From NCBI GenBank assembly GCA_017302775.1, contig JAFLDC010000021.1, positions 1 through 16,364 on the forward strand: a stretch of 16,364 nt of DNA, read 5' to 3'. The translations under genes were made by a program, and so were the position numbers. This document shows, in pieces, positions 1 to 7,597 of this stretch. Positions within the stretch are counted from its first letter, which is position 1. The number at the start of each line of letters is the position of its first letter. The notes under the pieces are model-generated. The model did no database searches and was not told the origin of the DNA. It saw nothing but the letters and a program-made list of their open reading frames with translations. This DNA is from Sphingomonadales bacterium. Its GTDB lineage: Bacteria; Pseudomonadota; Alphaproteobacteria; Sphingomonadales; Sphingomonadaceae.

Positions 1-1150
1 CAGCGCGGCGCCGTGCCATTGACTCCGCCAGGCGTGAAGCCAAATCCTCTATACCGGGGGTAGGCGGACCAGCTTGCGCGATTTCCGGTTGAGGGTCGAT
101 GGCAGTGGTTGCAATGGGATTTGCGTCGCCCTGTTGCGACAGGTCTGCGGGGACTGCAACCGTAGGCAGCGGTTCGGGCGCTACAGGCGGGAAGGGTTCG
201 GCCGCGGCGGCGTCCGGCGCGGCATCGCGCGGGCCGAATAGCGGAGTGGATTCCGGCGTCTCGAACACGGTGGTCCTGAATCCGGCAGCTTTGACAAAAT
301 CCTGGCTGACGTGATCGCCCTGTATCGGCTGCCCAAAGATCTGGCGTTCCGAATCCGGCAAATGCGGCTGCGGATTGACACCGAAAATCTGCTGGCCGGC
401 TTCCGCCGCCTCGACGGCATCGGTGGAGCCAGCATAATGGTCCCGTATCGTTTCACTAGAAGCGTGGGGCTGGAACACCTGTCGCGCCATGGTTTGCGGC
501 AGCGGATCGGCGGCGAGGTCGCCAAGCGGCGTCGGCGCAGATTCGGCATAAGTGCCGAGTTCCAGCGGAGCGTCATCCTGCGTCGTGTTCATGCCGACTG
601 AACGAACATCGAAGACTTGCGGGACACCGCCGGGCAGCGGGGCTGACTCGTGCGGTACAAAAGCCTGGTCTTCGTGTTCGATCGCCAGCGAGCGGCGCCG
701 GGCGGCCAGTACACCGCCGCCAAATGTGCCGGGTTCCTCAGCCAGTTCGTCGCTGGCGGAAATCGGCCGACGCGCGGGCGCATCAGGATGCGTATCACGC
801 CGCCGCACGGCAACATCGCCATCCGCGCTGGCCAGAGTCTTGCGCTTGCGTTCGCGCATTTCGACTTTGGGTCGGGATAGTTTGCGGGCAATCATGATAC
901 CGATGATGCTGCCGATAGCCGCCAGGATCAGGGCGACAAGGATTCGGGCAGTCACGCCCAGGGGCGGCGCTGCAGCAGGGAGGACCAGATCGAGGCGGCT
1001 TTTGATGACGAGCGATTCGAGCAGCGACGGACGGACCGCCAGGCTACCCAGACCGAACAGCGCCCCGAACCATAGGGCGACCACCGCCGGAAACAGCGGA
1101 TGAGCGGTTATCGGCTTCGGATTTGCCGGTTTGCGCGATTGCTTCGCCAC
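1..1150 (-). CDS. Two-helix membrane protein with long Pro/Ala-rich tail, unknown function (C-terminus beyond window)
   Basis: The frame is open from GTG 1150 to the left edge, giving 383 residues with no stop. The start is supported by an AGGGGA ribosome site about nine bases upstream and an in-frame TGA at 1166-1168. Residues 17-41 and 65-88 are hydrophobic and look like two membrane helices. A basic patch follows (residues 89-106, rich in Arg and Lys). The remaining roughly 280 residues are low-complexity, rich in Pro, Ala, Asp and Glu, and contain four Q-[VI]-F motifs near residues 178, 224, 254 and 270. By the positive-inside rule the tail is probably cytoplasmic. The gene lies 47 bases after the glycosyltransferase stop on the same strand, so co-transcription is plausible. 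I recall similar uncharacterised proteins in sphingomonads but recognise no functional family. High confidence that it is coding, none on role. Confidence 0.8.
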   Translation of the reverse strand, partial: MAKQSRKPANPKPITAHPLFPAVVALWFGALFGLGSLAVRPSLLESLVIKSRLDLVLPAAAPPLGVTARILVALILAAIGSIIGIMIARKLSRPKVEMRERKRKTLASADGDVAVRRRDTHPDAPARRPISASDELAEEPGTFGGGVLAARRRSLAIEHEDQAFVPHESAPLPGGVPQVFDVRSVGMNTTQDDAPLELGTYAESAPTPLGDLAADPLPQTMARQVFQPHASSETIRDHYAGSTDAVEAAEAGQQIFGVNPQPHLPDSERQIFGQPIQGDHVSQDFVKAAGFRTTVFETPESTPLFGPRDAAPDAAAAEPFPPVAPEPLPTVAVPADLSQQGDANPIATTAIDPQPEIAQAGPPTPGIEDLASRLAESMARRRA

Positions 1151-1197
1151 GAGCGTTGGTCCCCTTCAGTCACTTTGTAGCCGCACCACCACGCCAT

Positions 1198-2427
1198 TCA
1201 GGCAGCGGCGGGAATGCGGCCAACTTGACAAGTGGGTAACAGTCTTTGGTAAACATCCTGATAACGATGAATATTGCGCGCCCAATCATGACTTTGCGCA
1301 ACATGCGCCAAACCGTTCGCGCGGCGCGCCGGCCATAGCTCAGGCGCGCTAAGCAGGTCAGCCAGGGCGGCGGCACAGGCAGCGGGATCATCCGGTGCGA
1401 ACAGGGTGCCGTTCAGCCCGTCGGTGATAAGCTCGCGATGCCCACCAACGTCCGATGCCGCAACCAGCTGGCGCTGAGCCATGGCTTCCAATGGCTTCAG
1501 CGGAGTAACGAGGTCAGTCAGGCGGCTATGCTTGCGTGGGTAAGCCATGACATCGACCAAGGCATAGTACTTTTCGACCTCGCTATGCGGCACCCGCCCG
1601 ACGAAGCGGATTGCGGAGGCGGCCGGGCTGGCCTCGGCCTGCGCCTTCAGCGCGGTCTCCATTGGCCCGCCGCCAACCAGCAGTAGCCGGGCATCGGGCA
1701 AGCGTGTGATCAGCGCCGGCATGGCAGCGATCAGGTCGTCCAGCCCTTCGTAGTCATAGAAGCTGCCGATGAAACCCACCACCGGCCCTTTGCCCAGACC
1801 GAGCCGAGCGGCCAGCGCGTTGTCCGGCGAGGCCGGTTCGCCAAACAGCGCCAGATCGACCCCATTGGGGCTGAGTGTGATCTTGCCAGGGGTGATACCG
1901 CGCGTGACCAGATCATCTTTCAGGCCCTGACAAATCGTCACGACGGCCCCCGCCTCGCGCGCCACATGGGTTTCCAGCGCCCGGGTCAACCGGTACTTGA
2001 CGCTGCCTTCGCTGCTTGTTCCGTTGGAGACGGCGGCGTCTTCCCAGAAGGCGCGGATCTCATAAACCACCGGAATGCCCAGCCGCCTTCCGGCGATCAG
2101 CGCGGCCTTGCCACACAATGCAGGGGAGTGGGCGTGTAGTATGTCCGGGCGCCAGTTTGCGGCGAGGGCAACGATCGCTTCGGCGAGCCGGCCGATCTCG
2201 CGCCATTCGCGCAGTCCCACAGGGCCGCTGGCGCGGCCAGGGGTGCGATGAAAGCGGATCCCGTCGACCTCTTCTTGCGCGGGCCCCTCGTGCAAGTGGC
2301 GCAAGCCGGTAATACCGCGAACCTCAAGGTCCGCTGCCTGCTGGGCTTTCAGAATCGCGCGGGTCCGAAAAGTATAGCCGCTGTGGAGCGGCAAGGAGTG
2401 GTCGAGTACGTGAAGAATCCGGCTCAT
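1198..2427 (-). CDS. GT4 glycosyltransferase, exosortase-A-system-associated type
   Basis: A 409-residue retaining glycosyltransferase of family GT4 (GT-B fold) that would transfer a sugar from a nucleotide-sugar donor to a surface glycan precursor in the cytoplasm. The N-terminal half carries the acceptor-side fold, with HAHSPALCG at residues 98-106. The C-terminal donor half shows SPNGVDLALF (186-195), VGFIGSFYDYEGL (217-229), FVGRVP (275-280) and TPLKPLEAMA (308-317), followed by SDVGGHRELI. The overall pattern matches, from memory, the glycosyltransferases accompanying exosortase A/PEP-CTERM loci (TIGR04063-like). The neighbouring divergent ligase belongs to the same type of locus, which supports this. 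ATG 2427 has an AGAAGAAG ribosome site six to seven bases upstream. The specific sugar and acceptor cannot be told from sequence. Confidence 0.9.
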   Translation of the reverse strand: MSRILHVLDHSLPLHSGYTFRTRAILKAQQAADLEVRGITGLRHLHEGPAQEEVDGIRFHRTPGRASGPVGLREWREIGRLAEAIVALAANWRPDILHAHSPALCGKAALIAGRRLGIPVVYEIRAFWEDAAVSNGTSSEGSVKYRLTRALETHVAREAGAVVTICQGLKDDLVTRGITPGKITLSPNGVDLALFGEPASPDNALAARLGLGKGPVVGFIGSFYDYEGLDDLIAAMPALITRLPDARLLLVGGGPMETALKAQAEASPAASAIRFVGRVPHSEVEKYYALVDVMAYPRKHSRLTDLVTPLKPLEAMAQRQLVAASDVGGHRELITDGLNGTLFAPDDPAACAAALADLLSAPELWPARRANGLAHVAQSHDWARNIHRYQDVYQRLLPTCQVGRIPAAA

Positions 2428-2492
2428 GGCCGCTTCTTCTAGGCCAATAAGGCTTAACGCGCCGTCAACTCCACGCTGCTAAGACGCTCTTG

Positions 2493-2615
2493 ATGATTGA
2501 TATCTTCGCCCTTGCCGTTTCTCACGGTCTGCTGCTGCTGGCCGTATATCGCGCGGTTCAGCGTGACGATCTTGACCGGGAAGGTCAGGCTGAAGAGGCA
2601 CCCCCGCATGCTTAA
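2493..2615 (+). CDS. Possible 40-aa single-pass membrane microprotein
   Basis: ATG 2493 opens a 40-codon frame ending at TAA 2613-2615. It overlaps the first eight bases of the ligase gene in another frame. The product has a hydrophobic stretch at residues 4-19 (FALAVSHGLLLLAVY within it), then a basic/acidic segment and a short acidic, proline-containing tail. This is the layout of a single-pass microprotein with a short charged tail. The ribosome site is weak (AAGA at 2481-2484), and the preceding TTG at 2490 could also be a start. The ligase's own ribosome site (GAAGAGG, 2592-2598) lies inside this frame, which would suit translational coupling. I do not recognise a family. It could also be an untranslated leader. 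Confidence 0.5.
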   Translation: MIDIFALAVSHGLLLLAVYRAVQRDDLDREGQAEEAPPHA

Positions 2616-3969
2616 CCTTGGCCTGACCGGTTTTGTCGGGGCCTTGTTCGCGTTGGGGATGCGCCGCCCGTTTCTGTGGGTGCTGGCCTATCTCTATATA
2701 GACATTCTCGTCCCGCAGAAAATCTCATGGGGCTTCCTGTCCAAGCTGCCGATCTCGCTGATTGCCTTCGTGCTGGCCTTCGCCGGCTGGGCCATGCTGG
2801 ATGACAAGCGCGACAGCCGCTTCACGCTGCGCCAGACCTTGATGGTTCTGCTACTGGTCTATTGCGGTCTGACCACCATGTTCGCGGACTATCCGGATTC
2901 GGCGATCGAGAAGTGGGCGTGGGTGTGGAAGGCGCTGCTGTTTGCGCTGTTCCTTCCGCTGACATTGCGTACCCGCCTGCGGATCGAAATGGTTGTCATC
3001 ACCATGGTACTGACGGTTGGCGGAATCGTCATCAGCGGCGGGATCAAGACCCTCGCCGGCGGTGGTGGTTATGGCACGTTGCGCACCTTCGTGGCGGACA
3101 ATGCCGGCATCTATGAAGGGTCAACGCTGTCCACCGTGGCGGTTGCGATCATTCCGCTGATCTGGTGGCTGGCCCGCCACAGCACGATTTTCCCCAAGGA
3201 CAAGCTGGTAACCCTGTTCGCTGTTGCGCTGACTTTTGCCGCCGCGCTGATCCCGGTCGGCACGCAAACCCGTACCGGGCTGCTCTGCCTTGGGCTGGTC
3301 GCGGTTCTCGCCCTGCGCAACGTCAAGCGCCGGTTCTTGTATGTTGCCGCTGCTGGAGTGATGGCGGTTGTCGCCATTCCGTTCCTGCCGGACAGCTACA
3401 CCAGTCGGATGAGTACCATCGAAAATCACAAAGCGGACCAATCAGCTTCAACCCGTGTTGCTGTGTGGATGTGGACGCTCGACTATGTGAAGGATCATCC
3501 GTTGGGCGGCGGGTTCGATGCTTACCGCGGGAACAAGATCAAGGTTGAGATGGTGCAGGTTGAAGGCAGCGGCAACAACGCTTCGCTTGATGTCGAGGAG
3601 GCTTATGAAAAGTCGCGTGCCTATCACTCCAGTTATTTTGAGATGCTGGGCGAACAGGGTTGGCCAGGATTGCTGATCTGGCTGTGGCTTCACGCGCTAG
3701 GACTTTGGCAAATGGAGCAGATCCGGCGTCGGTGGAAGGGCCGGACAGAGCCAGGCCAGACCTGGCAGGCGCCGCTGGCGAGCGCCTTGCAGCAAGGCCA
3801 ACTGGTCTACCTCGCCGGGTCACTGTTCGTCGGGATCGCGTTTCAGCCGTTCGTTTTCATGCTGGTCGGGGTGCAGTGCGGTCTGTGGTCTTACCTCAAG
3901 CGGACCGGTGCAGCGCAACGCGGCCCAGTCCGGCGCGGCCCGCCGGTATTGCGGACTCATGCAGCATGA
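2608..3969 (+). CDS. O-glycosylation ligase, exosortase-A-associated type (Wzy_C/WaaL-like)
   Basis: A 453-residue multi-pass inner-membrane protein of the O-antigen ligase/polymerase superfamily. Such proteins move a lipid-linked glycan onto an acceptor at the periplasmic face. Start ATG 2608 was chosen because MLNLGLTGFVGALFALG resembles the family N-terminus and GAAGAGG lies nine bases upstream; a longer in-frame reading from TTG 2497 adds 37 atypical residues. About ten hydrophobic segments are visible. A conserved TRTG sits at 221-224. The block STRVAVW...DHPLGGGFDAYR at 281-307 and RAYHSSYFEMLGEQGWPG near 337-354 are typical of the Wzy_C ligase loop and its catalytic Arg/His region. The pattern fits the exosortase-A O-ligase family (TIGR03097-like, from memory). 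Its stop overlaps the next gene by four bases (ATGA). Confidence 0.9.
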   Translation: MLNLGLTGFVGALFALGMRRPFLWVLAYLYIDILVPQKISWGFLSKLPISLIAFVLAFAGWAMLDDKRDSRFTLRQTLMVLLLVYCGLTTMFADYPDSAIEKWAWVWKALLFALFLPLTLRTRLRIEMVVITMVLTVGGIVISGGIKTLAGGGGYGTLRTFVADNAGIYEGSTLSTVAVAIIPLIWWLARHSTIFPKDKLVTLFAVALTFAAALIPVGTQTRTGLLCLGLVAVLALRNVKRRFLYVAAAGVMAVVAIPFLPDSYTSRMSTIENHKADQSASTRVAVWMWTLDYVKDHPLGGGFDAYRGNKIKVEMVQVEGSGNNASLDVEEAYEKSRAYHSSYFEMLGEQGWPGLLIWLWLHALGLWQMEQIRRRWKGRTEPGQTWQAPLASALQQGQLVYLAGSLFVGIAFQPFVFMLVGVQCGLWSYLKRTGAAQRGPVRRGPPVLRTHAA

Positions 3970-5063
3970 CTGCCGCGCCGCCGCGCCATCTTGACGCGCT
4001 CACCGGAATCCGCGGAATCGCGGCCTGGGGTGTGGTGCTGTATCATATTCGTCTGTCGCTTGTGGCAATCCTGCCACCGCCGGTGATTGCGGTGCTGGCG
4101 AAGGGGTATCTCGCAGTCGACCTGTTCTTCATCCTGTCGGGCTTCGTGATCTGGTACAATTACGCAGCCCGCATTGCAGACGGCGGCTGGGCTGCCGCGC
4201 GGTTGTTCCTATGGCGGCGGTTTGCACGGGTCTGGCCGCTGCACGGTGCGATTCTGGCGGCTTTCATGGGGTTGGCTGTGCTGCTGCTGGCGACGGGGCG
4301 CGATGCCTCGGGCTACCCTGTGGCTGAACTGCCGCTCCACGTGCTGCTGATCCAGAACTGGGGGTTCACCACCGATCTTTCTTGGAATCATCCGGCCTGG
4401 TCGATCAGCACCGAATTCGCCGCTTACCTGCTATTTCCCGTGCTGGTCATCGTCACCCGGTGGGAGCGGCTTCCGGACTGGATGCTGGTCGTTGCAGCCA
4501 TGCTGATTGCTGCCGCGCTCTATATGCTGTTTGCCGGACAGGGTCACCGCGCGCTGGGCGATGACATTCCCGGGCTTGGTTTGTGGCGCTGCGTCGCTGG
4601 GTTCGTGATGGGGTGCCTTATGTGTCAGTTGTGGCAGCGCTGGAAAGGCGTCGCGCGTGCCGCCGCCTGGTCTGCCCTGGTAGCGATCGTGCTGGTTCTG
4701 GCGGGACTGGGCCTTGGCCTGCCTGAGACCGCCTGGATTCCCGCAACCTTCTTCGCAGGCCTGCTGGCGCTGGCGCTTGGCACTGGTCCGCTCGTGCAAC
4801 TGCTCGGTGGATCGTGGCTGACCTATCTGGGCGAGATCAGCTATTCGACCTATCTGGCGCATTTCCTGCTGTTCATCCTGTTCAAGCTGGCATTTGTCGA
4901 TGCCTCGCTACAACTCGGGTGGGGTGGGTTGTTGGGCTTCCTGGCGCTTGTACTTGCCGCCTCCGTCGGGCTTTATCACGGCGTGGAAAAGCCGGCGCAA
5001 CGTTGGCTCAACGCGCATCCGCCGCGCTGGGCAGCACGTCCGGTTTCAACAGCGGCCGGGTGA
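3966..5063 (+). CDS. Acyltransferase-3 (OafA-like) integral membrane O-acyltransferase
   Basis: A 365-residue membrane acyltransferase of the acyltransferase-3 family, which puts acetyl or other acyl groups on sugars of surface polysaccharides. ATG 3966 overlaps the ligase TGA (ATGA), so the two are translationally coupled and the start is well fixed. LDALTGIRGIAAWGVVLYH places the conserved histidine at residue 27. GYLAVDLFFILSGFVIW spans 47-63, RRFARVWPLH begins at 84 with the family's Arg motif, and HPAWSISTEFAAYLLFP starts near 142. About ten membrane helices are expected. There is no C-terminal SGNH domain, so this is the short form. Position after the ligase suggests it decorates the same glycan. 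The acyl group and sugar are unknown. Confidence 0.9.
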   Translation: MTAAPPRHLDALTGIRGIAAWGVVLYHIRLSLVAILPPPVIAVLAKGYLAVDLFFILSGFVIWYNYAARIADGGWAAARLFLWRRFARVWPLHGAILAAFMGLAVLLLATGRDASGYPVAELPLHVLLIQNWGFTTDLSWNHPAWSISTEFAAYLLFPVLVIVTRWERLPDWMLVVAAMLIAAALYMLFAGQGHRALGDDIPGLGLWRCVAGFVMGCLMCQLWQRWKGVARAAAWSALVAIVLVLAGLGLGLPETAWIPATFFAGLLALALGTGPLVQLLGGSWLTYLGEISYSTYLAHFLLFILFKLAFVDASLQLGWGGLLGFLALVLAASVGLYHGVEKPAQRWLNAHPPRWAARPVSTAAG

Positions 5064-5169
5064 TTCGCCGCTGTGCAGCTGAAACCATGCCCGCTTTCCG
5101 TAGCGGCGTTGCCTTGGGCGCGGGCTTGGGCCAAAAGGCCGTCTTTCCCTTATGCTTGAGGAGAGGCAC

Positions 5170-5619
5170 ATGACCCCGCAGGAACTCGCAGCCAAGACTG
5201 GCGAAGTGATTGGCGTTTCCGACTGGTTCGATGTTACCCAGGAACGCATCAACATGTTCGCCGACGCCACGGGCGATCACCAGTTCATTCACATTGATCA
5301 GGAAAAGGCCAAGCTGACCCCGTTCGGCGGGACGATCGCGCACGGTTTCCTGACGCTCTCGCTGCTGCCGGTGCTGGGGGCGATGACCGAAGGCGCACGG
5401 ATCAGCGATGTGAAAATGGGCGTCAACTATGGCGGCAACAAGACCCGTTTCATCAGCCCGGTGCGCGCCGGAAAGCGCGTGCGTGCTCATACCAAGCTGA
5501 TCGAGCTGGTCGAAAAGCGCCCCGGTCAATGGCAGCAGACCAATGAAATCACGATCGAGATCGAAGGCGAGGACAAGCCCGCCCTGATCACCGAATGGAT
5601 CACGATGCTGTTCGTCTGA
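5170..5619 (+). CDS. MaoC-family hydratase, NodN-like hot-dog protein
   Basis: A 149-residue hot-dog-fold protein of the MaoC/(R)-specific enoyl-CoA hydratase group. Residues 31-43 read ADATGDHQFIHID, placing the catalytic-type Asp at 36 and His at 41. PFGGTIAHGFLTLSLLP follows from 51. The GDHQ-IH form rather than GDxNPIH resembles the NodN subgroup more than classical PhaJ. The likely reaction is reversible hydration of a 2-enoyl-CoA to an (R)-3-hydroxyacyl-CoA in the cytoplasm; the chain length is not predictable. ATG 5170 is preferred to ATG 5152 because AGGAG at 5159-5163 is well placed for it. It lies 50 bases before the thiolase on the same strand, suggesting one operon for acyl-CoA metabolism. 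Confidence 0.88.
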   Translation: MTPQELAAKTGEVIGVSDWFDVTQERINMFADATGDHQFIHIDQEKAKLTPFGGTIAHGFLTLSLLPVLGAMTEGARISDVKMGVNYGGNKTRFISPVRAGKRVRAHTKLIELVEKRPGQWQQTNEITIEIEGEDKPALITEWITMLFV

Positions 5620-5669
5620 GCGGCGCCTCCCCAGGGCCGATCTGAAAACACCAAACCAAGGAATACATC

Positions 5670-6848
5670 ATGTCACGTGACGCAGTCATCGTTTCCGCCG
5701 CCCGGACCCCAATCGGCCGGGCCTATCGCGGGGCCTTCAACGCCACTTCGGGCGCCACGCTGGGCGCACTGAGCCTCAAGGAAGCAGTTGCCCGCGCCGG
5801 TATCGATCCAGCTGAAGTGGATGACGTGCTGTGGGGCAGCGCGCTGCAGCAGGGAACCCAGGCGGGCAATCTCGGACGGCAGGTGGCGCTGCGGGCAGGC
5901 CTCCCGATCACTACTTCGGGGATGACAATCGATCGCCAGTGCTCGTCAGGCCTGATGTCGATCGCCACCGCCTCGAAGCAGGTCGTGATCGACCGGATGG
6001 ATGTCGTTGCCGCGGGTGGTCAGGAATCGATCAGTCTGGTCCAGACCAAGGATATGCGCGTCGCCCCGGACCGCGCGTTGATGGAAATGCACAACGCGAT
6101 CTACATGCCCATGCTGCAGACGGCAGAGATTGTTGGCAAGCGCTATGGCATCGGCCGTGATGCCTGTGACGAATATGCCCTGCAATCGCAGCAGCGTACC
6201 GCCGCCGCGCAGGCCGCCGGAAAATTCGATGACGAAATCGTCGCCTGCTCCGCCACGATGGGCGTCGCCAACAAGGAAACTGGCGAAGTCACGATGAAGG
6301 ACGTGACCCTGACGAAGGACGAGGGCAACCGTCCCGAAACCACGCTGGAAGGCTTGAAAAGCCTTAATCCGGTCCTGCCTGACGGGATTGTCACTGCCGG
6401 CAACGCCAGCCAGTTGTCGGACGGGTCGGCTGCTGTCGTGGTGATGGAAGCCGCGCTTGCTGCCAAGAAAGGCCTGACCCCACTCGGCCGCTGCGTCGGG
6501 ATGGCCGTAGGCGGGACTGAACCGGACGAAATGGGAATCGGCCCGGTGGTGGCAGTGCCCAAGCTGCTCAGCCGCTTCGGGCTGAAGATGGATGACATCG
6601 GGCTGTGGGAGCTGAACGAAGCCTTCGCCGTCCAGGTACTGTACTGCCGTGACAAGCTGGGTATCCCCGACGAGTTGCTGAATGTGAATGGCGGCGCCAT
6701 CTCGATCGGCCACCCCTATGGCATGACCGGCGCCCGCTGCACCATGCATGCGCTGATCGAAGGCAAGCGCCGCGGCGCCAAGCATGTCGTGGTAACGATG
6801 TGCGTCGGTGGTGGCATGGGTGCGGCAGGACTGTTCGAAGTGTTTTGA
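5670..6848 (+). CDS. Acetyl-CoA acyltransferase (thiolase family)
   Basis: A full-length 392-residue thiolase. Such enzymes cleave 3-ketoacyl-CoA with CoA (beta-oxidation) or condense two acyl-CoAs. All catalytic residues are present: the nucleophile Cys91 in DRQCSSGL, His348 in [10 protein letters not shown], and Cys378 in [20 protein letters not shown] (starting near 314) is the other conserved block. AAGGAA precedes ATG 5670 by nine bases. The pairing with a MaoC hydratase suggests breakdown of fatty or aromatic-derived acyl-CoAs, but the direction cannot be fixed from sequence. It could equally serve as an acetyl-CoA C-acetyltransferase feeding 3-hydroxybutyrate synthesis, so I give no gene symbol. 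A strong terminator follows 26 bases after the stop. Confidence 0.95.
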   Translation: MSRDAVIVSAARTPIGRAYRGAFNATSGATLGALSLKEAVARAGIDPAEVDDVLWGSALQQGTQAGNLGRQVALRAGLPITTSGMTIDRQCSSGLMSIATASKQVVIDRMDVVAAGGQESISLVQTKDMRVAPDRALMEMHNAIYMPMLQTAEIVGKRYGIGRDACDEYALQSQQRTAAAQAAGKFDDEIVACSATMGVANKETGEVTMKDVTLTKDEGNRPETTLEGLKSLNPVLPDGIVTAGNASQLSDGSAAVVVMEAALAAKKGLTPLGRCVGMAVGGTEPDEMGIGPVVAVPKLLSRFGLKMDDIGLWELNEAFAVQVLYCRDKLGIPDELLNVNGGAISIGHPYGMTGARCTMHALIEGKRRGAKHVVVTMCVGGGMGAAGLFEVF

Positions 6849-6873
6849 TCGCAGCAGCATTTGGCGATTTCCG

Positions 6874-6913
6874 GGCCGCGCGCTCCGCAGTGGAGCGTGC
6901 GGCCTTGTTATTT
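6874..6913 (+). terminator. Intrinsic terminator of the MaoC-thiolase operon
   Basis: A 13-bp GC-rich stem (6874-6886 with 6892-6904) is interrupted only by one G-T wobble. It closes on a five-base loop (GCAGT) and is followed by TTGTTATTT. It sits 26 bases after the thiolase stop and should end that transcript before the DUF4126 gene. Confidence 0.85.
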
Positions 6914-6960
6914 GGATGCAGCAGGCGCATCTTCGCGATCTGTCAAACGGGGATCGATCG

Positions 6961-7590
6961 ATGACCGAACACCTTGGGATCGTTGAAATTCTGGGCATAG
7001 CCGGATCGGTCAGCCTGTTATCCGGCTGGCGCCTGTACCTGACTGCGCTGGCCACAGGATTGGCAATGCGGTTTGATGTGCTGCCTCTGCCAGAACATCT
7101 TCAGTCGCTGCAGGTACTGGCCAATCCGTGGGTGATGGGTGTGGCCGGCGTGGCGGCTTTCATGGAATTTTTTGCCGACAAGGTAGTCTGGCTCGATTCG
7201 GTGTGGGATACCGTCCACACCTTCATTCGTCCGATCGGTGGCGCCTTGCTGACGCTGGCAGTGATTGACCCATCCGATCCGGCGACTCAGGCGGTCGCAT
7301 TCATTCTGGGCGGCGGGGCCAGCCTGTTGGCTCATGGGGGCAAGGCCAGTGCGCGGGCGGTAGTTAACACCAGCCCCGAACCGTTCAGCAACGTGGCCGT
7401 TTCTGCGGTGGAAGATGTGGCGACAACCGGCTTGCTGTATCTGGCCTATACCTATCCGGTAGCCGCCGGGGCGGTCGCCGTCGTTCTGCTGGCCCTGTCA
7501 GTTCTGCTGCTGGTCGTAGCCTGGCGATTGCTGCGCAAGGTATTCTTACGGGTCAAACCGGCGCCAGAGCCTGCGGCGCCGGCCAATTAG
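6961..7590 (+). CDS. DUF4126 membrane protein
   Basis: A 209-residue hydrophobic protein that resembles the DUF4126 family of bacterial inner-membrane proteins with no established function. It opens with EILGIAGSVSLLSGWRLYLT, the family's glycine- and serine-containing first helix. About five or six hydrophobic segments follow, with a soluble-looking stretch around residues 60-90 (FMEFFADKVVWLDSVWD). The C-terminus is basic, then rich in Pro and Ala. ATG 6961 has ACGGGGA about ten bases upstream; upstream in-frame codons run through the thiolase terminator and are unlikely to be coding. The gene stands alone after the terminator and converges on phaZ with only seven bases between the stops. 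Confidence 0.82.
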   Translation: MTEHLGIVEILGIAGSVSLLSGWRLYLTALATGLAMRFDVLPLPEHLQSLQVLANPWVMGVAGVAAFMEFFADKVVWLDSVWDTVHTFIRPIGGALLTLAVIDPSDPATQAVAFILGGGASLLAHGGKASARAVVNTSPEPFSNVAVSAVEDVATTGLLYLAYTYPVAAGAVAVVLLALSVLLLVVAWRLLRKVFLRVKPAPEPAAPAN

Positions 7591-7597
7591 TCCTGAC

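Noticed and set aside
2440..2468. TTGACG on the minus strand as a -35 for the glycosyltransferase gene
   Set aside because: The hexamer at the right spacing (GGCCTA) is a poor -10, and the implied transcript start would cut off the gene's ribosome site.
5125..5155. Promoter-like CTTGGG and TTATGC upstream of the MaoC gene
   Set aside because: Spacing (19 bases) and both hexamers are weak matches, and one such pair is expected by chance in a region this long.
5946..7055. 369-codon open frame on the minus strand opposite the thiolase gene
   Set aside because: It is a shadow of high-GC codon usage in the thiolase. It runs through the thiolase terminator, is rich in His, Arg and Gln, and resembles no family.
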